Assembly (NCBI RefSeq): GCF_002950945.1
Contig: NZ_CP012673.1
Location: forward strand, 1,302,001-1,366,000
DNA length: 64,000 nucleotides
Direction of reading: 5' to 3'
Origin: Sorangium cellulosum
GTDB taxonomy: Bacteria > Myxococcota_A > Polyangia > Polyangiales > Polyangiaceae
The translations under genes and the position numbers were made by a program. Positions 18,739 through 28,021 of the stretch are shown here, piece after piece (the first letter of the stretch is position 1; each line of letters begins with the position of its first letter). The notes under the pieces are model-generated. The model had not been told where the DNA came from and ran no database searches. It saw nothing but the letters and a program-made list of their open reading frames with translations.

Positions 18739-19341
18739 CTACTCGTTGAAGTAAGTCTGGATGTCGAGGAACTCCTGCGTGAACAGGGTCCTGAAGAACT
18801 CCGTGTCGGTGCCGGGCGCCAGGTCGAGAACCCGGGTGTACTCCAGCAGAGTCTTCTGGCCGCACACCCGGGTGACCTCCCCGAACGCATAATACTCCTG
18901 CATGCCGAACGCCGGCTCCCGGAGGCGGTAGAGCACCTGGTGCAGCTCATCGGAACGGTACACGGCTTCCTCATGGAGCGTGACGCCCCCGGAGGTGAAC
19001 TGGAAAGACGAAGGGATGATCTCCGGGCCGCCACCGTCCACCCACAGGAACGTCGGCGCCACGTCCGGGAGGACGGCGAGCACGAACCGCTCCGCGTCGC
19101 GGAGCACCGGCCAGATCTCGCTCACAGGTGGGTCGAGGACCACGGCCTGATAGCTCAGATACCGGTTCTCTCCGATGTTCGTGAACACGAATACGCTCTC
19201 CGCGTCGCCGTTGCACCTGCTCTTGCGCGCCGCGCCATCCTCGGCGCCGGCATTGCCGGCGCTCGCGGCCGCGTCGCCCGCCCAGAGCAGCGCGGTCAGG
19301 CAGCTCGCGAGGACGATCGAAATGCCCGTAGTTCTTCTCAT
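18739..19341 (-). CDS. Exported hypothetical protein, possibly SRPBCC/START-like
   Basis: 200 residues. MRRTTGISIVLASCLTALLWAGDAAASAG is a Sec signal peptide with an AxA cleavage site, and no lipobox follows. The mature part (VFVFTNIGENRYLSYQ, PPVSEIWPVLRDAERFV, LLEYTRVLDLAPGTDTEFF, ending LDIQTYFNE) resembles the helix-grip START/polyketide-cyclase fold, in which an early segment of the form V-x-E-x-W-x-x-L precedes the beta-sheet. That is a weak resemblance. The ATG at 19341 is preferred over an in-frame TTG at 19347 because GAGGAG lies eight bases before the ATG. Function unknown; probably periplasmic. Confidence 0.75.
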   Translation of the reverse strand: MRRTTGISIVLASCLTALLWAGDAAASAGNAGAEDGAARKSRCNGDAESVFVFTNIGENRYLSYQAVVLDPPVSEIWPVLRDAERFVLAVLPDVAPTFLWVDGGGPEIIPSSFQFTSGGVTLHEEAVYRSDELHQVLYRLREPAFGMQEYYAFGEVTRVCGQKTLLEYTRVLDLAPGTDTEFFRTLFTQEFLDIQTYFNE

Positions 19342-19957
19342 TGTCAAGCTCCTCTCGGTACGATCGGGGGATGATGGTGTGTTCGATGACGCGGCGCCTC
19401 ACCCGTCACGTGCGCGATCCCGTCGCGATCCCTGTCCAGCAAAGCTCTCGTGATCGCGAGCAGGCAGAGCGCTCGCCGGTCAACCGAAGCAGCTTAGCAA
19501 GCTCATCCATTCACCGTCGAGCCGAAATTGACGGCCTGTCGAGTTGCAGCGGCGGCTGCAGCGGCGGCTGCAGCGGCGGCTGGAGCGGCCGCTGCAGCCG
19601 CCGCACGAGCGGATCACGGATCCAACGTGGCACGGTGCGCGTCGCGCGGTCGTGTGGCGCGGTCGCGTCGCGTCATCGCGCGGGTGAAACAGGACACCAA
19701 ACGGACGCGGCTCCTGGCGCAGAGCGGCATTCCTACACGAGGCGACATCGGCGCCGCCCGACCGCCGTGATGAATCCTGAGCACGGATCCGCCGCCGCAG
19801 CGCCGGCGAACTCTGCTGAGCCATCGCGCCATAAAGGCTACTCCGTGGCGGAATTTACTCCTGCCGCGCGGTCGCATACCATCGCCACGCAGCGCCACCT
19901 CGAGTAGGACGGCGCTCGCTGGTTCGCGGCGGAGGAGAGGCGGCCGCGGCTCGTGGC
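19342..19957. other. 616-bp intergenic region with GC-rich repeat/hairpin
   Basis: Divergent region between the exported protein (minus) and the RsbR-like gene (plus). Units GCAGCGGCGGCT repeat three times at 19545-19580 with a degenerate fourth. The sequences 19560-19575 and 19588-19603 form perfect 16-bp inverted arms around a 12-nt loop. No T-tract follows. Open frames crossing the area have repeat-driven Ser/Cys/Gly composition and no ribosome site, and are not genes. The promoters for both flanking genes should lie here, but no clear -35/-10 pair stands out. Confidence 0.6.
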
Positions 19958-20914
19958 ATGAGAGATGGCGCCGGGGTCATGGGAAAAGGGAGTATGAATG
20001 AGATGGCTCATGCGGGCGCGCCGGCGCCCGAGAGCGCGGAGCGGCGGATAGCAGCGCTGGAGAAGGAGCTTTCGGAGACGCAGGCCGCGCTCGCCGAGAT
20101 GCGGTCGACGTACCAGTGCCTGCACGACATGCTCATGCAGGCGCGCACGCCGATCTGCATGTGGCGCGGCGAGGACTTCATCTTCACCGTCGTGAACCCG
20201 GCCTACAGCGCGGCCTTGCCGGGCCGTCAGCTCCTCGGCCGCCCGATCCGCGAGGCGACCCCCGAGGCGACGCAAGGGTTCTGTGATCTCCTCAGCAATG
20301 TTTACCGCACCGGCGAGCCGTTCGTCGGCAACGAGCTGCCCGTGAGGCTGCACAACCCGGAGAAGGGTTGCGAAGAGCTGCGCTGGTACAACGTGGTGTA
20401 CGCGCCCGTCCGCGATGGGGCGGGGGAGATCGTCGGCGTGTGCCACTACGGCGTCGAGCTCACCGAGCAGGTGCAGGCGCGCCAGGCGGCCGAGGCGAGG
20501 GCCGAGGAGCTGCGCAAGAGCGCCGAGCTCATCGCCGCGCAGCAGGAGACGATCCGCGTCCTGAGCACGCCGCTGCTGCCGCTGGCCCCCGGGGTGCTGG
20601 CGATGCCGCTGATCGGGCCGATCGGCGCCGAGCGCTCCGAGCAGATCTTGCAAGGGCTGCTGCGCGGGGTCGCCGCGCAGGGCGCCCACATCGTGATCCT
20701 CGATGTCACCGGCGTGGAGACGATCGACACGCAGGCCGCGAACGCCCTCGTTCGGGCCGCGCAGGCGGTGCGGCTGCTCGGAGCCCGGGTGCTGGTCACC
20801 GGCGTCCAGCCGTCGATGGCTCAGGTCCTGGTACAGCTCGGCGTGGATCTGCGCGGCATCTCCACCTACAGCACGTTGCAGTCGGGCATCGCGGCGGCGA
20901 TCGGCGGGAGATAG
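19958..20914 (+). CDS. RsbR-like PAS-STAS stressosome protein
   Basis: 318 residues from the first ATG: a short coiled coil (about 28-52), a PAS domain (about 55-170, TPICMWRGEDFIFTVVNPAY to CHYGVELTEQVQA), a linker helix and a C-terminal STAS domain (about 205-315). The STAS core LDVTGVETIDTQAANALVRA carries the Thr region that RsbT phosphorylates in Bacillus RsbR, and TGVQPSMAQVLVQLGVDL matches RsbR co-antagonists. Such proteins assemble into stressosomes and release a partner kinase on stress. No RsbS/RsbT partner is adjacent. The start is uncertain: ATGs at 19979, 19994 and 20003 are in frame, and GGGAG is best placed for 20003. Confidence 0.88.
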   Translation: MRDGAGVMGKGSMNEMAHAGAPAPESAERRIAALEKELSETQAALAEMRSTYQCLHDMLMQARTPICMWRGEDFIFTVVNPAYSAALPGRQLLGRPIREATPEATQGFCDLLSNVYRTGEPFVGNELPVRLHNPEKGCEELRWYNVVYAPVRDGAGEIVGVCHYGVELTEQVQARQAAEARAEELRKSAELIAAQQETIRVLSTPLLPLAPGVLAMPLIGPIGAERSEQILQGLLRGVAAQGAHIVILDVTGVETIDTQAANALVRAAQAVRLLGARVLVTGVQPSMAQVLVQLGVDLRGISTYSTLQSGIAAAIGGR

Positions 20915-20982
20915 CTGCCCGGGCAGTCCGCCGCGCGCGCCCGGCCGTACACGGCCCCAGCGAGCCCGCCCGCGCGCCCCGC

Positions 20983-21021
20983 TTGACCGCACATCCTTTG
21001 ATTGATAAACAAGTCAACCAA
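20983..21021 (+). promoter_or_regulatory. Promoter and palindromic operator of the tetR-ferredoxin-P450 operon
   Basis: TTGACC (20983-20988), a 17-bp spacer and TAAACA (21006-21011) form a plausible sigma70-type promoter. Overlapping the -10 is an imperfect palindrome TTGATTGA-N8-TCAACCAA (20998-21021), with seven of eight positions matching per arm. It is markedly AT-richer than its surroundings and ends 20 bp before the tetR start. This is the usual place for a TetR autorepression site. Confidence 0.6.
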
Positions 21022-21041
21022 CGCGTGGGGGTGGAGCGTTC

Positions 21042-21632
21042 GTGTGTCCTCGGAGCGCCGAGCAGTTCGAGCAGATCAAGGACGAGCGGCGCCGCGCGTT
21101 GCTTCGCGCGGCGCGCGTCGTCTTCGGTCGCAAGGGGTTCGCGGCCGCGAAGATCGCCGACGTCGCGGCGCAGGCCGGGATCAGCCACGGGCTCGTCTAC
21201 CACTACTATCCCGAGAAAGAGTCGCTGTTCGCCGCCACCATCGAGGCCTCGGCGGAGGGCTGGGCGACGCTCGTCGCAGCGGCGCGCGCGCAGGCGGGGA
21301 CGCCCTGGGATCGGCTCGTTTACCTGTGCGGGCGGATGATCGCCGGCATGCGCGAGGAGCCGGAGCACCTCCTGATGACGGTGCACGTCTACTCCGAGGA
21401 CGCGTCGCCCGGCGTGCGCGACGTGCTGAGGCGCTTGCGGCAGCGGGTCCTCGGCGATCTCCAGGCCCTGATCCAGGACGGCCAGCGCGCCGGCCAGGTC
21501 GCGCGCGGCGACCCGACGGCGATGACGCGCGCCTTGATCGCGATCGTCCAGGGCCTCGCCATCAACCGCCTCGTCGAGCCGGAGGCCGCCCTGCCGCCGC
21601 TCGACGTGGTGCTCCGGATCCTGAAGGCATGA
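21042..21632 (+). CDS. TetR/AcrR family transcriptional regulator
   Basis: 196 residues with the TetR helix-turn-helix at about 18-62: ALLRAARVVFGRKGFAAAKI, then DVAAQAGISHGLVYHYYPEKESLF. The rest is the variable ligand-binding helical domain. The start is a GTG at 21042 with GGAG five bases upstream. It is the first gene of a plus-strand run with ferredoxin (22-bp gap) and P450, and an operator-like palindrome sits over its promoter. It therefore probably represses this operon and responds to the P450 substrate or a related small molecule (inference). Confidence 0.92.
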   Translation: MCPRSAEQFEQIKDERRRALLRAARVVFGRKGFAAAKIADVAAQAGISHGLVYHYYPEKESLFAATIEASAEGWATLVAAARAQAGTPWDRLVYLCGRMIAGMREEPEHLLMTVHVYSEDASPGVRDVLRRLRQRVLGDLQALIQDGQRAGQVARGDPTAMTRALIAIVQGLAINRLVEPEAALPPLDVVLRILKA

Positions 21633-21654
21633 GCCGAGAACAACGGAGGCGCGC

Positions 21655-21858
21655 ATGAAGATCGCAGTGGACTGGGATCGATGTGAGGCCAACGCCGCCT
21701 GCGTGCGGGCGGCGCCCGAGGCGTTTCGCCTCGACGACGACGACCGCCTGCATCTGCTCGTCACGGATGTGCCGCCCGAGCTCCGCCCGAAGGTGGAGAA
21801 GGCGGTGCGCGATTGCCCGCGCGGCGCGCTGTCGCTGCTGTCGCCGACAGAGCGCTGA
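21655..21858 (+). CDS. Single [3Fe-4S]-type ferredoxin (P450 redox partner)
   Basis: 67 residues. Cluster Cys pattern: [17 protein letters not shown] gives Cys9 and Cys15 with a non-Cys (Asn) where a [4Fe-4S] ferredoxin would have its second Cys, and DCPRGAL supplies the third Cys-Pro. This is the standard small acidic ferredoxin encoded beside bacterial P450s, passing electrons from a ferredoxin reductase to the heme. GGAGG lies six bases before the ATG. No reductase gene is nearby. Confidence 0.93.
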   Translation: MKIAVDWDRCEANAACVRAAPEAFRLDDDDRLHLLVTDVPPELRPKVEKAVRDCPRGALSLLSPTER

Positions 21859-21903
21859 CCCGAGGAGGAGAACGTCCACCGGAACGAGAAGGAGAGGTGC
21901 CGA

Positions 21904-23130
21904 ATGATGCAGCAGAGTTCACGCCCCACGGTCGAGTTCAACCCGTTCGCGCCCGGGTACACCGAGGACCCGTACCCCGTGTACGCCCGGCTGCGCGAGG
22001 CGCCCCTGCGCTACTGGGAGGAGGGCCGCGGCTGGATCGCCAGCCGCCACAGCGAGATCCAGGCCATCCTGCGCGACGATCGCTTCACGGCCAACCGCGC
22101 GGCGTGGGCGCACGCGCCCTCGCTCGACGTCGCCGGCATCGCCGAGCTCGAGGAGCTGAACAGACACAGCCTCTTCTCGCTGCCGGATCGCGATCACGCC
22201 CGGGTGCGCAAGCTCGTGAGCCCCGCGCTCACCCCGCGCGCGGTCGAGCGCCTGCGCCCGCGGATCCAGCGCATCGTCGACGAGCGGCTCGACGCCATCG
22301 CGGGCAAGCGCGTGATCGACGTGGTCCACGACTTCTCCGAGCACATCCCGGTCCGCGTGATCAGCAGCATGCTGCACATCCCGGAGGAGCACGACGCAGC
22401 GTTCCACCGCTTCGCGGACGCCGCGGTGAAGCAGCTCTTCATGATGCTGCTCTCGCCCCAGGAGATCGAGCGCATGGTCGCCGGCATCCGCGAGGGGACG
22501 GCGCTGCTCGGCGGCGTGATCGAGGAGCGCCGCCGGAGCCCGATCGAGGGCGACATGCTGACGAGCCTGATCCAGTCCGAGGAGCAGGGCGATCGCCTGA
22601 GCAAGCCGGAGCTCGTCTCGCTGGTCACGGCGCTGCTCGTGGGGGGCTCCGAGACCACGGTGCACCTCATCGCGTTCATGGTGCTGAATCTGCTGAAGCG
22701 CCCCGAGGTGCTGGCCGAGGTGCAGAGGGATCCCGAGCTCATCAAGGGGGTCGTCGAGGAGGTGCTCCGCTTCGACAACTTCGGCAAGTTCGGCACCTTC
22801 CGTTACGCGACCGAGGACGTCGAGATCGGCGGCGCGCGCATCGCGAAGGGGGAGATGGTCATGCTCTTCTTCTCGGCGGCGCTGCGCGACGAGGCCGCCT
22901 ACGCGGACCCCGACCGGTTCGATCCGCGGCGGGACGCGACCGCGAGCCTCGCGTTCGGCGGCGGCGCCCACTACTGTATCGGGGCGAACCTGGCGCGCCT
23001 CGAGGGGCAGATCGCCGTGAGCTCGCTGCTCCGCCGGTTCCCTGGCATGAAGATCGAGTCGCCGCCGACGTTCGGCCCGCACCCCGCGATCCGAAAGATG
23101 GATTCGTTCAAGGTCCGCCTCGAGGCCTGA
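21904..23130 (+). CDS. Cytochrome P450
   Basis: 408 residues, class I bacterial CYP. Visible are the I-helix [12 protein letters not shown] (acid-alcohol pair Glu250-Thr251, with Gly where Ala is commoner), the ExxR motif EEVLRF (Glu286/Arg289), and the heme loop [17 protein letters not shown] with ligand Cys358. The N-terminus is soluble ([24 protein letters not shown]). Electrons should come from the ferredoxin 45 bp upstream. The neighbours give no sure substrate. A degraded copy of its heme loop occurs near 39.5 kb. AGGAGAGG is well placed before ATGATG. Confidence 0.96.
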   Translation: MMQQSSRPTVEFNPFAPGYTEDPYPVYARLREAPLRYWEEGRGWIASRHSEIQAILRDDRFTANRAAWAHAPSLDVAGIAELEELNRHSLFSLPDRDHARVRKLVSPALTPRAVERLRPRIQRIVDERLDAIAGKRVIDVVHDFSEHIPVRVISSMLHIPEEHDAAFHRFADAAVKQLFMMLLSPQEIERMVAGIREGTALLGGVIEERRRSPIEGDMLTSLIQSEEQGDRLSKPELVSLVTALLVGGSETTVHLIAFMVLNLLKRPEVLAEVQRDPELIKGVVEEVLRFDNFGKFGTFRYATEDVEIGGARIAKGEMVMLFFSAALRDEAAYADPDRFDPRRDATASLAFGGGAHYCIGANLARLEGQIAVSSLLRRFPGMKIESPPTFGPHPAIRKMDSFKVRLEA

Positions 23131-23165
23131 TCGGCCCGGCCCGGCCCGGCCCGGCCCGGCCCCGT
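23131..23165. repeat. 5-bp GC tandem repeat (CGGCC)n
   Basis: About six CGGCC-type units directly after the P450 stop, in the 194-bp gap before uxuA. This is a slippage-prone simple repeat. No terminator-like T-run follows, so it does not by itself separate uxuA from the operon. Confidence 0.7.
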
Positions 23166-23324
23166 CCCGCCGCGCCGCCCGCCCCGGCCCGCTTGGCTCT
23201 GCTCCCCCGCTGGTTGTACGATGCCGCGCGGGCAGGGCGGCGGCCGCGCCCCTCTGCCCGCGCATCGGGCCGCGCGCGCCGCGCCCCCTCGCAAGCCGGA
23301 CGCGCCGTCCGGGGAGATCCAACG

Positions 23325-24398
23325 ATGAAGATGACCTTTCGCTGGTACGGCGAGAACGACCCCGTGAGGCTCGAGTACATCCGCCAGATCCCGGGCATCT
23401 ACGGCATCGTCTCGGCGATCTACGACGTGCCGGTGGGCGAGGTGTGGCCGCTCGAGAAGCTGCAGGCGCTCCGGGCGCGCATCGAGGGCGTCGGCCTCAA
23501 GTTCGAGGTGGTGGAGAGCGTGCCGGTGCACGAGGACATCAAGCTCGGCAAGCCGACGCGCGATCGCCTGATCGACAATTTCTGCCAGAACATCCGCAAC
23601 TGCGCGGCCGCCGGCGTGAAGGTGATCTGTTACAACTTCATGCCGGTCTTCGACTGGACCCGCACCGAGATGGCCCGGGAGCTGCCTGACGGCTCGCTGA
23701 CGCTGGCCTTCGACGCCGGCGCCGTGGCGAAGATCGACCCGGAGCAAGGCATCGCGCTGCCCGGCTGGGACACGAGCTACAAGCCGGAGGAGCTGCGCGC
23801 CGTGCTCGACGAGTACAGGAACGTCCACGAAGAGGTGTTGTGGGAGCACCTTTCGTATTTCCTCCGGCGCATCGTCCCGGTCGCCGAGGAGGCCGGCCTG
23901 CGCATGGCCATGCACCCGGACGACCCGCCCCGCCCGATCTTCGGCCTGCCGCGCATCGTCAAGAACCGCGACGACCTGATGCGCCTCGTGAAGATCGTCG
24001 ACTCTCCGGCCAACGGCATCACGTTGTGCTCCGGCTCGCTGGGCGCCGATCTCTGCAACAACATCGTGTCGCTGGTGCACGAGTTCGGCGGGATGGGCCG
24101 CATTCCCTTCGGCCACCTGCGCAACGTGGTGGTCCAGGAGGACGGCACCTTCTTCGAGTCCGCCCACCTGTCCTGCGAGGGCTCGCTCGACATGGCCGCC
24201 ATCGTGAAGGCGTACCACGACGTCGGCTTCGACGGTTACGTGCGCCCGGATCACGGCCGCATGATCTGGGGCGAGACCGGCAGGCCGGGTTATGGCCTGT
24301 ACGACCGCGCGCTCGGCCTGGTTTACCTGAACGGCCTGTGGGAGGCCACGCGCAAGCTCTCACCCCGACCTGACAGCAAGGCGACCACCCCCGCATGA
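23325..24398 (+). CDS. uxuA: Mannonate dehydratase
   Basis: 357 residues matching UxuA, which dehydrates D-mannonate to 2-keto-3-deoxygluconate in hexuronate breakdown, using Mn2+/Fe2+ in a TIM barrel. Landmarks: [21 protein letters not shown] at the N-terminus, [40 protein letters not shown], the HLRNVV metal-ligand His region and [14 protein letters not shown] near the C-terminus. GGGGAG lies nine bases before the ATG at 23325. No other hexuronate genes (uxaC, uxuB, kdgK) are close, so its place downstream of a P450 is unexplained; related dehydratases act on other sugar acids. Confidence 0.93.
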   Translation: MKMTFRWYGENDPVRLEYIRQIPGIYGIVSAIYDVPVGEVWPLEKLQALRARIEGVGLKFEVVESVPVHEDIKLGKPTRDRLIDNFCQNIRNCAAAGVKVICYNFMPVFDWTRTEMARELPDGSLTLAFDAGAVAKIDPEQGIALPGWDTSYKPEELRAVLDEYRNVHEEVLWEHLSYFLRRIVPVAEEAGLRMAMHPDDPPRPIFGLPRIVKNRDDLMRLVKIVDSPANGITLCSGSLGADLCNNIVSLVHEFGGMGRIPFGHLRNVVVQEDGTFFESAHLSCEGSLDMAAIVKAYHDVGFDGYVRPDHGRMIWGETGRPGYGLYDRALGLVYLNGLWEATRKLSPRPDSKATTPA

Positions 24399-24464
24399 TC
24401 CGGGAGGCGAGGCGACCTGACGCGGGTTGTCTCGCTGTGGCGCTTGGAGCAGAGCCTCTCTGCC

Positions 24465-25904
24465 CTACGACAGCGCCCCCGCCCTCGCCAGGGCGCTGCG
24501 CGCGCTCGCCAGGGCCTCGAACCGCTGCGCGAGGTACTCCGCCAGCCGCACGTGCTGGCTGAACGCCACGTTGAAGCGGATGTGTGGATCGGCCGCCGCG
24601 TCGGCCTTGAACGTCGCGCCGCGCACCAGCAGGATCTTGTTCAGATAAGCGTCCTTCACCAGCTCGTCGACGTCCACGCCGCGCGGCACCGCGCCCCAGA
24701 GGAACAGCCCACCTTCGCCCGGGTGGTCGAGCTGCACGCCGGCGTCGCGCAGCCGGCGCGCCGCCGCGTTGCGCGCTGCCCCGAGCTTCTGCTGCAGGCG
24801 GTCGATGTGCTTGCGAAAGCGGCCGGTCGACAGGAGCTCCAGCAGCACGAGCTCGTTGAGGGCGCCGGTGGTCAGCACCGAGTAGATCTTCTCGCGCAGC
24901 AGCGGCTTCAGCAGCGCGGGCTCGGCGGCGATGTAGCCGAGGCGCAGCGCCGGGCTCAGCGCCTTGCAGAAGCTGGAGTAATAGATGACCCCCTCCAGGC
25001 CCGAGAGCTGCGCCAGCCGCGTGGGATGCCCGGGGTGGAAGTGGCCCTGCACGTCGTCCTCGGCGATGAGCACGCCGTGCTGGTGCGTTATCCTCAGCAC
25101 CCGGTGCAGGTTGGCGGCGCTCGAGCTCCAGCCGGTCGGGTTGTGCAGCACGCTCTGGAGGAACAGCAGCTTGGGCCGATGTTCGCGGCAGGCCGCCTCG
25201 AGCGCGGCGAGATCGACGCCCTCCGGCCGCCGCGCCACCGGCACGATGCGATAACCCGCCTGGCGCAGGCGGCCGAACATCAGGAAATAGCCGGGGTTCT
25301 CCACCAGCACCGCGTCGCCCGGCTGGAGATAGCTGCGGCAGATGAGGTCGATCGCGTGGGTGCCGCCCCAGGTGGTGAGCAGCCGGCCCGCGTCGGCGGC
25401 GATGCCCTGCGAGCGCAGCAGCATCGCGATGCGCTCGCGCAGCTCGGGCAGCCCCTGCGGCGGGCAGCGCGCCGCCATGCCGGCGTCGTTGCGGGCGAGC
25501 GCGCGCTGCACCACCGCGGCGGGGATGGCGTCGCTCAGCCAGCTCGCCGGCAGCGCGCCGCTGCTCGCCAGCAGCACGCCGGCGCGCTGGTCGTTGGCCT
25601 GCTGCGCCAGCCACACCGGCTCCTGCTCCTCGCCGGCCTCGAGCAACGCCTCGCTCGGCACGGCCGACGCCGCCTCGCAGACGAAGAACCCGGCCGTGCC
25701 GCGCGACTCGATCAGCCCGGCGGCCACCAGCCGATCGTAGGCCGTCACCACGGTGTTGGGGCTCACGCCCAGCTGATTCGCCAGCTGGCGGATGGAGCTC
25801 AGCCGCGCGCCGGGCGGCAGCTGCGCGCCCTCGATCAGCGCGCGGAGCCGCGCTTCGATCTGGTCGGCGAGGGGAACGGTGGCGTCGCGGTCGAGCGAGA
25901 ACAT
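24465..25904 (-). CDS. MocR/PdxR-type GntR regulator with aminotransferase domain
   Basis: 479 residues. The N-terminal GntR winged helix (about 8-75; PLADQIEARLRALIEG, LSSIRQLANQLGVSPNTVVTAYDRL) is fused to a fold-type I aminotransferase domain. PLP-binding features are visible: LHNPTGW, EDDVQGHF and SFCKALSPALRLGYIA, where the Lys forms the Schiff base. Such proteins sense PLP and often an amino acid. It is the second gene of an operon with the lysE-type exporter, whose stop ends three bases before this ATG, so control of amino-acid export is the likely job. Confidence 0.93.
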   Translation of the reverse strand: MFSLDRDATVPLADQIEARLRALIEGAQLPPGARLSSIRQLANQLGVSPNTVVTAYDRLVAAGLIESRGTAGFFVCEAASAVPSEALLEAGEEQEPVWLAQQANDQRAGVLLASSGALPASWLSDAIPAAVVQRALARNDAGMAARCPPQGLPELRERIAMLLRSQGIAADAGRLLTTWGGTHAIDLICRSYLQPGDAVLVENPGYFLMFGRLRQAGYRIVPVARRPEGVDLAALEAACREHRPKLLFLQSVLHNPTGWSSSAANLHRVLRITHQHGVLIAEDDVQGHFHPGHPTRLAQLSGLEGVIYYSSFCKALSPALRLGYIAAEPALLKPLLREKIYSVLTTGALNELVLLELLSTGRFRKHIDRLQQKLGAARNAAARRLRDAGVQLDHPGEGGLFLWGAVPRGVDVDELVKDAYLNKILLVRGATFKADAAADPHIRFNVAFSQHVRLAEYLAQRFEALASARSALARAGALS

Positions 25905-25907
25905 GGG

Positions 25908-26495
25908 TCAGCGCAGGAGCAGGAGCGCCAGCACCGCCAGCGCGCCGGCCATGATGACATTGAACAGCCGCTGCCGTCGCGGGTCGGTCAGGAAGCGGCG
26001 GATCGCCACGCCGAACAGCGCCCACGCCGAGATGCAGGGAAAGGTGATGGCGAGCCCTACGATGGCCACGAGCAACGCGCCGCTCGCCACGCCCATGCCC
26101 GCCGGCATGAACACCGAGGCGAGCGTGATCGCCTTGAGCCAGCTCTTCGGGTTGACGGCCTGGAACAGCGCCCCCTCGGCGAACGACAGCGGCCGCGGCG
26201 CCTCGGCGCCCCTGGCCACGGCGCCGCCGGTGAGCTTCCAGGCGAGCGCGAGGAGGTACAGCGCGCCGGCCACGCGCAGCGCGCTGTGCAGCACCGGGTA
26301 GGCGGCGAACAGCGCGCCCAGGCCCAGGCAGGTGGCGAACGTCTGGACGGCGCCGCCCGCGCTGATGCCGAGGACGTGCGGCAGCGACCCGCGGTAGCCG
26401 AAGTTGGCGCCCGAGGTGGTGAGCATCATGTTGTTCGGCCCCGGGGTGCTGGACATCACGAAGCAATAGGTCGCCAGAGGCAAGAGCTCGATCAT
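25908..26495 (-). CDS. LysE/RhtB family amino-acid exporter
   Basis: 195 residues with about six membrane helices. The N-terminal MIELLPLATYCFVMSSTPGPNNMMLTTSGANFGYR carries the LysE/RhtB signature TPGPNN; FQAVNPKSWLKAIT is the second conserved region. These inner-membrane proteins export amino acids such as lysine, threonine or homoserine lactone. The start at 26495 matches the family N-terminus. It is transcribed ahead of and probably together with the MocR gene. Confidence 0.93.
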   Translation of the reverse strand: MIELLPLATYCFVMSSTPGPNNMMLTTSGANFGYRGSLPHVLGISAGGAVQTFATCLGLGALFAAYPVLHSALRVAGALYLLALAWKLTGGAVARGAEAPRPLSFAEGALFQAVNPKSWLKAITLASVFMPAGMGVASGALLVAIVGLAITFPCISAWALFGVAIRRFLTDPRRQRLFNVIMAGALAVLALLLLR

Positions 26496-26693
26496 CGCGG
26501 AGGCTCCGGTCGGGTGTTGCCTCCAACGTAGAGAGGCGCCGCTCGCCGGTGAAGGCACAGGGGCCGCGCCGCGCGGCGACACTGTATCAGCCGCGCGACC
26601 GGCACAGCGTCCCTCCCGGCGCCCGGCGCGCGTGGATCGCCCGCCTCGGCCCGGGTCTCGCCGGGATCGATCTCGCCGGGTCGCGCCGCCGAT

Positions 26694-27329
26694 CTACGCC
26701 CTGCGCTTCGTGCGGGCGGCGTGCGCCGGCTTGACCAGCGAGTCCCAGGCCCCCATGGCCGCGTCGACGATCGCGTCCAGGGCCTCGCGAGCAGCGCCGT
26801 CGCGCGCCTGGATGGACAGGCCGTTCAGCACGGTCGCATAGAAGCCCGCGAGCTTCGCCGTGTCCGCGCCCGCGGGCACGTCCCCGTCCGCGACGCCGCG
26901 CTCGATCCGGCAGCGGAGCGCCTCGAGCGACCTCCGCCGGCAGCCCGCGAGGTAGTCCCGCACCCCCTGGCTCTCCGGCGTGCCGATCATCGCGGCGAGC
27001 ACGATCATGCAGCCGCTCGGCTTTTCGGGGTCCACGAACGCCTCGACGTTGCTGCGGAGGAGCCCCTCGACCGCGGCCCGCGCGGTCTTCGCCTCTTCGA
27101 GGGCGCGGTTCGGCGCCGCGCTCTCGACCGTGTCGTAGAGCTCCACGGCCTCGCGGAAGAGCTCCTCCTTGCACCCGAAGGCGGCGTAGAGGCTCGGCTT
27201 GTTGATCCCCATGGCCGAGGTGAGATCTCCGAGCGAGGTCCCTTCGTAGCCGCGCTCCCAGAACACCTCCATGGCCCGCTTCAAGGCCTCCGCGCGGTCG
27301 AAGCTGCGCGGGCGCCCCCGGTCCGTCAT
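26694..27329 (-). CDS. TetR/AcrR family regulator, divergent from doxX
   Basis: 211 residues. The N-terminal helix-turn-helix ([49 protein letters not shown]) and a C-terminal domain with the conserved Cys of [14 protein letters not shown] place it with the TetR subgroup that often senses electrophiles or oxidants. It is divergent from a DoxX gene, with two palindromes in the 104-bp shared region, so it probably represses itself and doxX. The ATG at 27329 is followed directly by the typical TDRGRPR start. Confidence 0.93.
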   Translation of the reverse strand: MTDRGRPRSFDRAEALKRAMEVFWERGYEGTSLGDLTSAMGINKPSLYAAFGCKEELFREAVELYDTVESAAPNRALEEAKTARAAVEGLLRSNVEAFVDPEKPSGCMIVLAAMIGTPESQGVRDYLAGCRRRSLEALRCRIERGVADGDVPAGADTAKLAGFYATVLNGLSIQARDGAAREALDAIVDAAMGAWDSLVKPAHAARTKRRA

Positions 27330-27339
27330 CGGTCGATCC

Positions 27340-27415
27340 TTTCTGTACCGACCAGAAAATAAATCGCTTGACCGGCGTGCGCAAGCCGATCATAGATCTG
27401 TACCTGTCGGTACAG
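27340..27415. promoter_or_regulatory. Two operator palindromes between tetR and doxX
   Basis: Site 1 (27340-27358) is TTTCTG-N7-CAGAAA. Site 2 (27398-27415) is CTGTACC-N4-GGTACAG with perfect 7-bp arms. They share the core TTTCTGTACCGAC, present in site 1 and inverted in site 2 (27406-27418). One lies next to each divergent gene, the arrangement expected for a TetR dimer controlling both. Site 2 ends 18 bp before the doxX start. Confidence 0.7.
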
Positions 27416-27433
27416 AAAAAGGAGGAGCATGTG

Positions 27434-27838
27434 ATGAGCTACCGGAAAACCGTGCACTGGGCCGCCCTTGCCGGGCTGGCGTTGATTTTTGGGCAGGCGG
27501 GGATCGAGAAGGTCGTCGCGAGCCCCGGCATGGTGGAGGGGATGGCGTCCATCGGGTTCGGCTGGACGTGGACGTTGCTCATCGGGATCGCCGAGGTGCT
27601 GGGGGTCGTGGGCCTCGCCCTCGGCGTGCTCCACCCCGCCATCAAGAACGTGGCCGTCCTGTGGCTGCTCCCGTTCGGCGTCGGCGCCTTCACCGTGCAC
27701 ATGAGCTATCACCACGGCTTCCGCGACTACTGGCAGTCGATGGCGGTATGTCTCCTGTCGGCGGTCGTCCTCTGGGCCGACGAGCGGTTCAAGGTCGTGC
27801 TGAACGGCGGCCGTACCGCTGGTGAAGCCTCGACCTGA
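27434..27838 (+). CDS. DoxX family membrane protein
   Basis: 134 residues with four hydrophobic helices; ALIFGQAGIEKVVASPGMVEGM and FGWTWTLLIGIAEVLGVVGL are the DoxX core. DoxX-like proteins are small inner-membrane proteins linked in several bacteria to redox or electrophile stress; the chemistry is not settled. A GGAGG sits eight bases before the ATG at 27434. It is controlled in all likelihood by the divergent TetR. The last 60 codons recur as a degraded copy at 39203-39380. Confidence 0.9.
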   Translation: MSYRKTVHWAALAGLALIFGQAGIEKVVASPGMVEGMASIGFGWTWTLLIGIAEVLGVVGLALGVLHPAIKNVAVLWLLPFGVGAFTVHMSYHHGFRDYWQSMAVCLLSAVVLWADERFKVVLNGGRTAGEAST

Positions 27839-28021
27839 CGTGCGCCGCGCGGACGCGGCTCGTGCGGCTCGCGCGAGCGGCGACCGTGGTTCCACCGCCG
27901 CCGCCGCCGCTCTCACGTTGACGATCCGACGACCCGACTCCTATGATTTTGAATTACAGTAGATTCCGCGCGGCGAGCTCGCCGGCCTGCGCGCGCTCGC
28001 GGGGGCGTGAGCCGCTCCCCG

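Noticed and set aside
19341..19907. A 188-codon plus-strand frame in the gap before the RsbR-like gene
   Set aside because: Composition is driven by the GC repeat (CSGGCSGG), there is no ribosome site, and it overlaps the promoter area of the exported-protein gene.
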